From Halomonas sp. (GTDB lineage: Bacteria > Pseudomonadota > Gammaproteobacteria > Pseudomonadales > Halomonadaceae): a stretch of DNA of 64,000 nucleotides. The translations under genes were made by a program, and so were the position numbers. This document shows, piece by piece, positions 59,539 through 64,000 of this stretch. Under the pieces are notes generated by a model. It had not been told where the DNA came from. It made no database searches and saw only the letters and a program-made list of their open reading frames with translations. The stretch lies in NCBI GenBank assembly GCA_018401555.1, contig JAGYKP010000104.1, positions 62,001-126,000 of the forward strand. The letters run 5' to 3'. Numbering within the stretch: the first letter of the stretch is position 1; every line of letters begins with the position of its first letter.

Positions 59539-60871
59539 ATGGGAGGAGCGCGGCGCAGCAGGCGCAATGCCAGACCGCCCACCAGCAGCGAACCGGCCAC
59601 CAGCACGCCCCACAGCAGCCAGAGAGTCCAGTCCCGGGATGGTGTCAGGGCGGCCTCGCCGGCCAGCGTCTGCCGCTCGCCCAGGCGGGCGGTGGCCGGC
59701 TCCCAGCCTTCACCCTGGCGCTGGCGCAGCGCGTCGAGCATCGGTGCCACCGCGGCCTCCTGGCGCCGGACCCGGGCGCTGCCGGCGACCAGCCGCCAGG
59801 GGCCTCGCCCTCGGCCAGGAACACCACCCGCTCCGACGTATAGCCCAGGCGTAGCGTTGGCGCTGGGCCGCTGCGTGGCGAGTCGGCGATCAGTCGCCAG
59901 TGGCGATCGCGATGGGAGCCGAGCAGCGGCTGGGGCGGCGAGCGCAGTTCGCCATCTCCCTCCACCAGGCGATAGCCCGTCCACGCCGATGTGCGTGCCT
60001 GCCAGGCGGCGTCCGGCGCCTCGCGGCTCTCCAGTCGCCAGCGTGCGGCGTAGGGCGAGTCGCTCGTCACATCGGCCAGGCTCGCCGGCAGTCGTGCCGC
60101 CAATCGGTAGTGGAACTCGCCGCCTTCCGCGCGAACGCCTGCGAGGGACTCCCAGCTCGGCTTCGCTACCGCTCCCGGCTGACGCGTCACCGCCTCGATC
60201 CCGACCAGGGCCACCGCCGGCTGGCCGGGCAGCGGACGCAGGCGCAGGTAGCGGGCCGAGGCCTGGCCTAGCTCGAGGCGGCGGCGCACCAGGCGCTCGC
60301 CGTCGTGGGTGATATCCAGCAGCCGTCCCTGTCTCAGCACACCACGCCAGGACTCGAGATCGTCGCTTGCCTCGACGCGGTAGAGGCTGTCCAGCGGGGC
60401 GGCGGCGTCGTCCCAGGTGAGGGACAGGGCGGCAACGGGGCGCTGGATCGTGCTCAGGTCGACCAGGGCGGCGCCTGCCTCCCGGCCCTCGCTGGATCCA
60501 CCGCCGCGGGTCTCGATGCGGCGCAGCCAGCCCTCGGCGTCGGTCTCGCCGATCAGTTCCCAGCGCGCGTCGTCGAGGGGCGGTGGTGGCAGCGGAAACC
60601 AGGGCGCCCGTTGCAGGCGCTCGGTCGACGCCGGTGCGGGCGCCGGCTGCACCAGGGTGGGTACCGCCTGGCCACGGGCGTCGACCACCTGCAGGTCGGC
60701 AAGCGACGGGGAGTGCAGGGTACGGTAGATCTCCGGGGTCAGCTCCAGTCCATAGGCCGCCGCCGGCTCCTCGACACTCAGCGGCCAGGCGTGACTCCAC
60801 TCCTCCTCGAGCTCCCCGGCCGCGACGAGAGCCGGCCAGGCCAGCAGTGCCAGATACGCGACGCGTCTCAT
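59535..60871 (-). CDS. DUF3999 exported membrane-anchored protein (one frameshift)
   Basis: About 445 residues. The start at ATG 60871 (MRRVAYLALLAWPALVAAGE) is a signal peptide. A large periplasmic beta-rich region follows (YRVEASDDLESWRGVLRQGR; ASARYLRLRPLPGQPAVALV). A single C-terminal helix ends it (WLLWGVLVAGSLLVGGLALR-LLRRAPPI). The frame shifts near 59805. This is the DUF3999 pattern, of unknown function. Its start overlaps the stop of the upstream DUF2339 gene (ATGA), so the two are translationally coupled and probably act together in the envelope. The SDDLESW block resembles carbohydrate-binding discoidin-like folds, but this is only an impression. Confidence 0.8.
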
Positions 60872-63419
60872 GTCGTCTCCTCCTGTTGCCGCGGCGGTGC
60901 CGGAGCGATGAAGCCCACGCCGATGCACAGCAGCCCGTAGCCGATGAACGAGGCGATGCCCAGCAGGTTGCCCAGGTGCTGGCGATCCACCGCCACCAGC
61001 TTGACCAGCACCACCGTCATCAGCAGTGCGGAGAGTTGCCACAGGGTGCGCTGCCGGCGCCGCGAACCCAGCACCCAGCCGATCACGCCCAGCAGGCTCC
61101 ACAGCAGGGTGAGGCCGGTCTGTACCAGGCCGAGTTCCAGCATCGCCGGCGACCAGGGGGCGCCGCCCGCCAGGTGCGCCCCGCGCAGCAGCTCGACGGT
61201 AAGCAACAGGAAGGCCGCGCCGCCCAGCAGGGACAGGGCGTGGCGGTCCGCCGCCGCAGGCCAGAGTCCGCCCCGCCACAGCTGCCAGGCGACCAGCAGC
61301 GTCGCCCACTGCACCAGAGCCAGCGGATTGGCCAGCGGCAGCCGGGGCAGCGGGAAGGGGGCGCCGCTGCGCGCAGCAGCGCCAGCCAGGCGAGGGCCAA
61401 CGCCACCAGCAGGCCGGTCGAGAGAGAGGCCTGCCAGGCCTGTGCCGGCTCGGCCAGGGGCCGCAGCACCAGCCGGGCCGGTGGCAGAGCAGGGCGGCAA
61501 GCGTGAGCCAGGGCAGCAGAGCGGCGGCGAGGCTGCCAGGCGGGTGCCAGGTTCAGGACCAGGGTTGCAGCAGCAGGGTGCTGAGGAACAGCGGGGTGCA
61601 CCAGAGCCAGGCGCCCTGGGCCCAGGCGGCGGCCGGCAGGGGATCGCCCCGGAGCGCCGCGGGATGGCGGGTGAGCCCCTGCAGCTGGCGATAACCGAGC
61701 ACCATCACCGGGGCCCAGCCCCACGGGGCGAGGGGACCGCTGGCGGAGGTGCGGCGAGGACCCGCTCGAGTGCCCCGGCCAGCAGGAGGGCCGCGAGCAG
61801 CAGTGAGCCGGCGACGCCCCAGGCCAGCGCCGCGGCCGGCCGACGCCGGTAGCGCTCGGCCAGTGCCAGCCCGGTGAATGCCAGCAGCGCCAGGCGCCAG
61901 TCATCGGCATTGGCCGGGGCGGCGAAGAGGTCGATCTCCCGGGCGGCGATGCCCAGCCACCAGGCCAGGCCCCAGGCGAAGGCGGCCAGCGCCCAGCGTG
62001 GGTAACCGCCGCGCCACAGGGTCTCGGCGGAGACGAGGCCCGCCGCGGCGAGGATCACCCCGGCCATGAAGGCGGCGTTGGCGACAGGGTGTCACGGCCG
62101 GAGGCGAAGACAAGGCTGCCAAGCAGCGTCAGGCCAGCAACCAGCTGCAGGGCCAGGCCGGCGAGGCGCGGCAGCAGGCGGTGCTGGCGCAGGCCCAGCC
62201 ATATCAGGGCAGCCCCCTCCACGGCGAAGAGCGCGGCGCTGACTCGCGCCGAGAGTGCCAGCGGTATCGCCAGGGTAGCGAAGCCCAGTGCCAGGGCGGC
62301 GTGGGCCTCCCCGAGCGGACGCGTGCGTGGCTGGCGCAGCAGCCAACCGGCGAGCAGGGCATAGAGCAGTGCGATGCCCAGGGCACACAGGGCCAGCGAC
62401 AGCCGCTCGCCCTCGAGCAGTGCCGCCTGGAGACCGAACGCCACCAGCGGCGTGCCGAAGACCAGGCTGCCGTCGATGCGGTTGTCCGTCCTGTGCGGCG
62501 GCTCCTGCGCTCGGCGGCGCCTGGCGTGGAGGATCGGGATCAGCAGGTAGAGCAGGAAGAATAGTGCCAGGAAGGGCTGGGCCACCGCGTAGTGGCGGGG
62601 GCTGTAGTCGAGTACGCCCCAGGCGGTGGCGATGGCAAAGGTGGCCACGAAACCGAGCAGGTCGAGAAGCCGCCAGTGGCGCACCCAGGCGATGGCGAAG
62701 ATGCCCAGGTTGAGCAGGGCATAGTAGCCGAACAGCACCAGTGGATCGCCGGGGGCACGGGCCAGCCACAGCGGCGCCAGGAAGCCGGCCAGGCTGCCCA
62801 GCACGGCCAGTGCCAACGCATTCTGGAGTGTACCCAGCACCCCGAGCCCGGCCACCAGTGCCACGCTGAGCAGGAAGGCCAGCGGCAGGGGCAGCAGGCG
62901 CGAAGCGCTGGGCGGCGGCGAAGATCACCATCAGCAGCACGCCGATGGCCCCGCCCTGCAGGCTCAGCGCGAACACCCGCCGGGTTAGTCGCTGCCGCCA
63001 GCCGAAGCCCAGGGCGGCCACCGCCAGGGCGGCGATCCCGGCCAGGCGCAGTTCGACGGAGAGGGTCAGCCAGCCCTGGGTGGAGGCGTGGCGGATCAGC
63101 GCCGCGAGCCCCGCGAAGAGCACCAGGATACCGATCTTGACCGGCAGGTTGCCCTCGCTGAGCCAGCGCGCCGCGGCGCCGCGAGCCACGGCGAGGCGGT
63201 GGGCGAGGGCGTCGCGCCAGAGGGTTCGTCGGCTCGCGCCTGTCTCGACCTTCCCGCCCCGGGAGGGGCGGCCAGCGCGTCCTCCGAGGCGGGTCGGCCC
63301 AGGGCCGCCTCCAGTGACTCCACCCGATGCGTCAGTCGGGCGAGGCGCACCAGGGCGACGATGGCCACCAGGCTCGGCAGCCCCAGCAGGATCAGCAGCA
63401 GTGTCAGCAGCAGCGGCAT
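60868..63419 (-). CDS. DUF2339 polytopic membrane protein (frame-broken)
   Basis: About 850 residues with some 25 predicted helices. The ATG at 63419 gives MPLLLTLLLILLGLPSLVAI, then a coiled stretch RLTHRVESLEAALGRPASED. Runs of helices follow, such as LPVKIGILVLFAGLAALIRH, GAIGVLLMVIFAAA, DPLVLFGYYALLNLGIFAIA and GVIGWVLGSRRRQRTLWQLS. At least six frame changes are needed, roughly near 63250, 62900, 62080, 61730, 61560 and 61380. This is the DUF2339 family, of unknown function. It is coupled to the DUF3999 gene downstream. The break points are less certain than for other genes. Confidence 0.75.
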
Positions 63420-63508
63420 GGCCTTCCTCTATCGCCGTGGTTACGCAAGACACCCGAGACCTCCACAGCATGGGCCACAAGCGTGCTGCTGTCGCCTGAC
63501 GCCGCGGC

Positions 63509-64000
63509 TCAGCGCCGCCGCCGCAGCACCCACTTCTCCGCCTCGATCGCCAGGTAGATGGCCACGCTCACCGAGAGGATCGCCAGCCAGTGGGGTGCGT
63601 CGAGCCCTTCGCCGCCGAACACCAGCTGCATGAACGGCAGGTAGGTCCAGCCAAGCTGCAGCAGCGCCACGGCGCCGATCGAGACCCACACCGGGCGACT
63701 GCCGAAGATCCCCTGGAGGGAGAGGGTGCTGGCGGTGAGGAAGCGGCTGTTGATCAGGTAGGCGGCGCTGCCCGCCACCAGCATGTTCACCGCGCCGGCC
63801 CGGGCAAGCTCGATGCTGCCGCCCTGGGCGTTGAGTATCCAGGAGAAGACGCCGAACACGCCGAGCAGCAGCAGCATCGAGACGAAGCCCACCCGCCACA
63901 GCAGGAACAGGTCGAGCAGGGCGGCATCGGGGTCGCGGGGCCGGCGGCGCATCAGGTCCCCTCGCCCTTCTCGAAGGCCAATGCCAGGCCCAGGGTCACG
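63509..64000 (-). CDS. C-terminal part of a P-type cation-transporting ATPase (continues past right edge)
   Basis: Only the last membrane helices are seen. The text reads TLGLALAFEKGEG, a frame change near 63955, then MRRRPRDPDAALLDLFLLWR. This is the M6-M7 junction (LALAFE...MxRPPRxPD) of Ca2+/Mg2+-type P-type ATPases. Cation_ATPase_C text follows (TASTLSLQGIFGSRPVWVSI; FGGEGLDAPHWLAILSVSVA) and it ends EAEKWVLRRRR. The phosphorylation and ion-binding parts lie outside the window, so the ion cannot be named. It is separated from the DUF2339 gene by about 90 bases. Confidence 0.85.
   Translation of the reverse strand, partial: RDPGPGIGLREGRGDLMRRRPRDPDAALLDLFLLWRVGFVSMLLLLGVFGVFSWILNAQGGSIELARAGAVNMLVAGSAAYLINSRFLTASTLSLQGIFGSRPVWVSIGAVALLQLGWTYLPFMQLVFGGEGLDAPHWLAILSVSVAIYLAIEAEKWVLRRRR

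Overview
The window is chromosomal DNA from a high-GC gammaproteobacterium, most likely of the Halomonadaceae (Halomonas-like). This rests on the gyrA-serC-pheA-tyrA/aroA-cmk-rpsA gene order, the fused TyrA-AroA, an MvaT-type H-NS protein, CIO-type cytochrome bd oxidase, and strongly GC-biased codons. I see no rRNA or tRNA gene, phage, integron, CRISPR array or transposase gene. A striking property is that about 22 of some 48 genes, including cmk and serC, need one or more frame changes to read a continuous family-like protein. Conserved sequence resumes right after each break, so I read most of these as base-level indels in the assembly rather than pseudogenes. Broken genes are annotated over their full span with approximate break points.

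Layout, left to right. (1) 1-8.8 kb is a cyclic-di-GMP-controlled adhesion region. It holds the 3' end of one large RTX adhesin, a complete 1324-residue LapA-type adhesin with a retention module and a TAAG LapG site at residues 109-112, two small genes, and a minus-strand lapG-lapD operon. (2) 8.9-11.0 kb (minus) is an acyltransferase and rdgC. (3) 11.2-21.5 kb (plus) is fadM, gyrA, serC, pheA, tyrA-aroA, cmk and rpsA: DNA topology, aromatic and serine biosynthesis, and translation. An 88-bp inverted-repeat element sits across the gyrA stop and serC start. (4) 21.9-24.1 kb has mvaT, an AraC/GyrI-type regulator, a short MvaT-coiled-coil-like protein and ykgJ. (5) 24.2-31.4 kb has trhP, a CigR-like secreted protein, a DUF2789 protein, asparaginase, an HlyD-tail miniprotein, an MFS carrier, an unknown protein and rhlE. 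(6) 31.6-35.3 kb (minus) is the pqiABC intermembrane lipid-transport operon. (7) 35.4-44.5 kb (plus) is a Ca2+/Na+ exchanger, cioAB, cydDC and a DUF4139 protein.

(8) 44.6-57.1 kb carries purine catabolism interleaved with periplasmic redox repair. Adenine deaminase (plus) is followed by a di-heme cytochrome c peroxidase (minus) and msrPQ (plus), with a perfect FNR/Anr box between the latter two. Then a minus-strand operon xdhA-xdhB-xdhC-guaD-NCS2 permease faces a TetR/RutR-like regulator, with a RutR-type palindrome in the shared promoter region. Together the permease, adenine deaminase, guanine deaminase and xanthine dehydrogenase would import purine bases and take them to urate. (9) 57.1-64 kb has hrpB (plus) and a minus-strand pair of DUF3999 and DUF2339 envelope proteins. 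The window ends in the C-terminal part of a P-type cation ATPase that continues past the right edge.

The items I would look at first are the Lap adhesin module with its compositionally mosaic C-terminal region, the inverted-repeat element that supplies the last 20 residues of GyrA and removes an obvious serC start, the RutR-like operator governing the xdh operon, and the possible MvaT antagonist.
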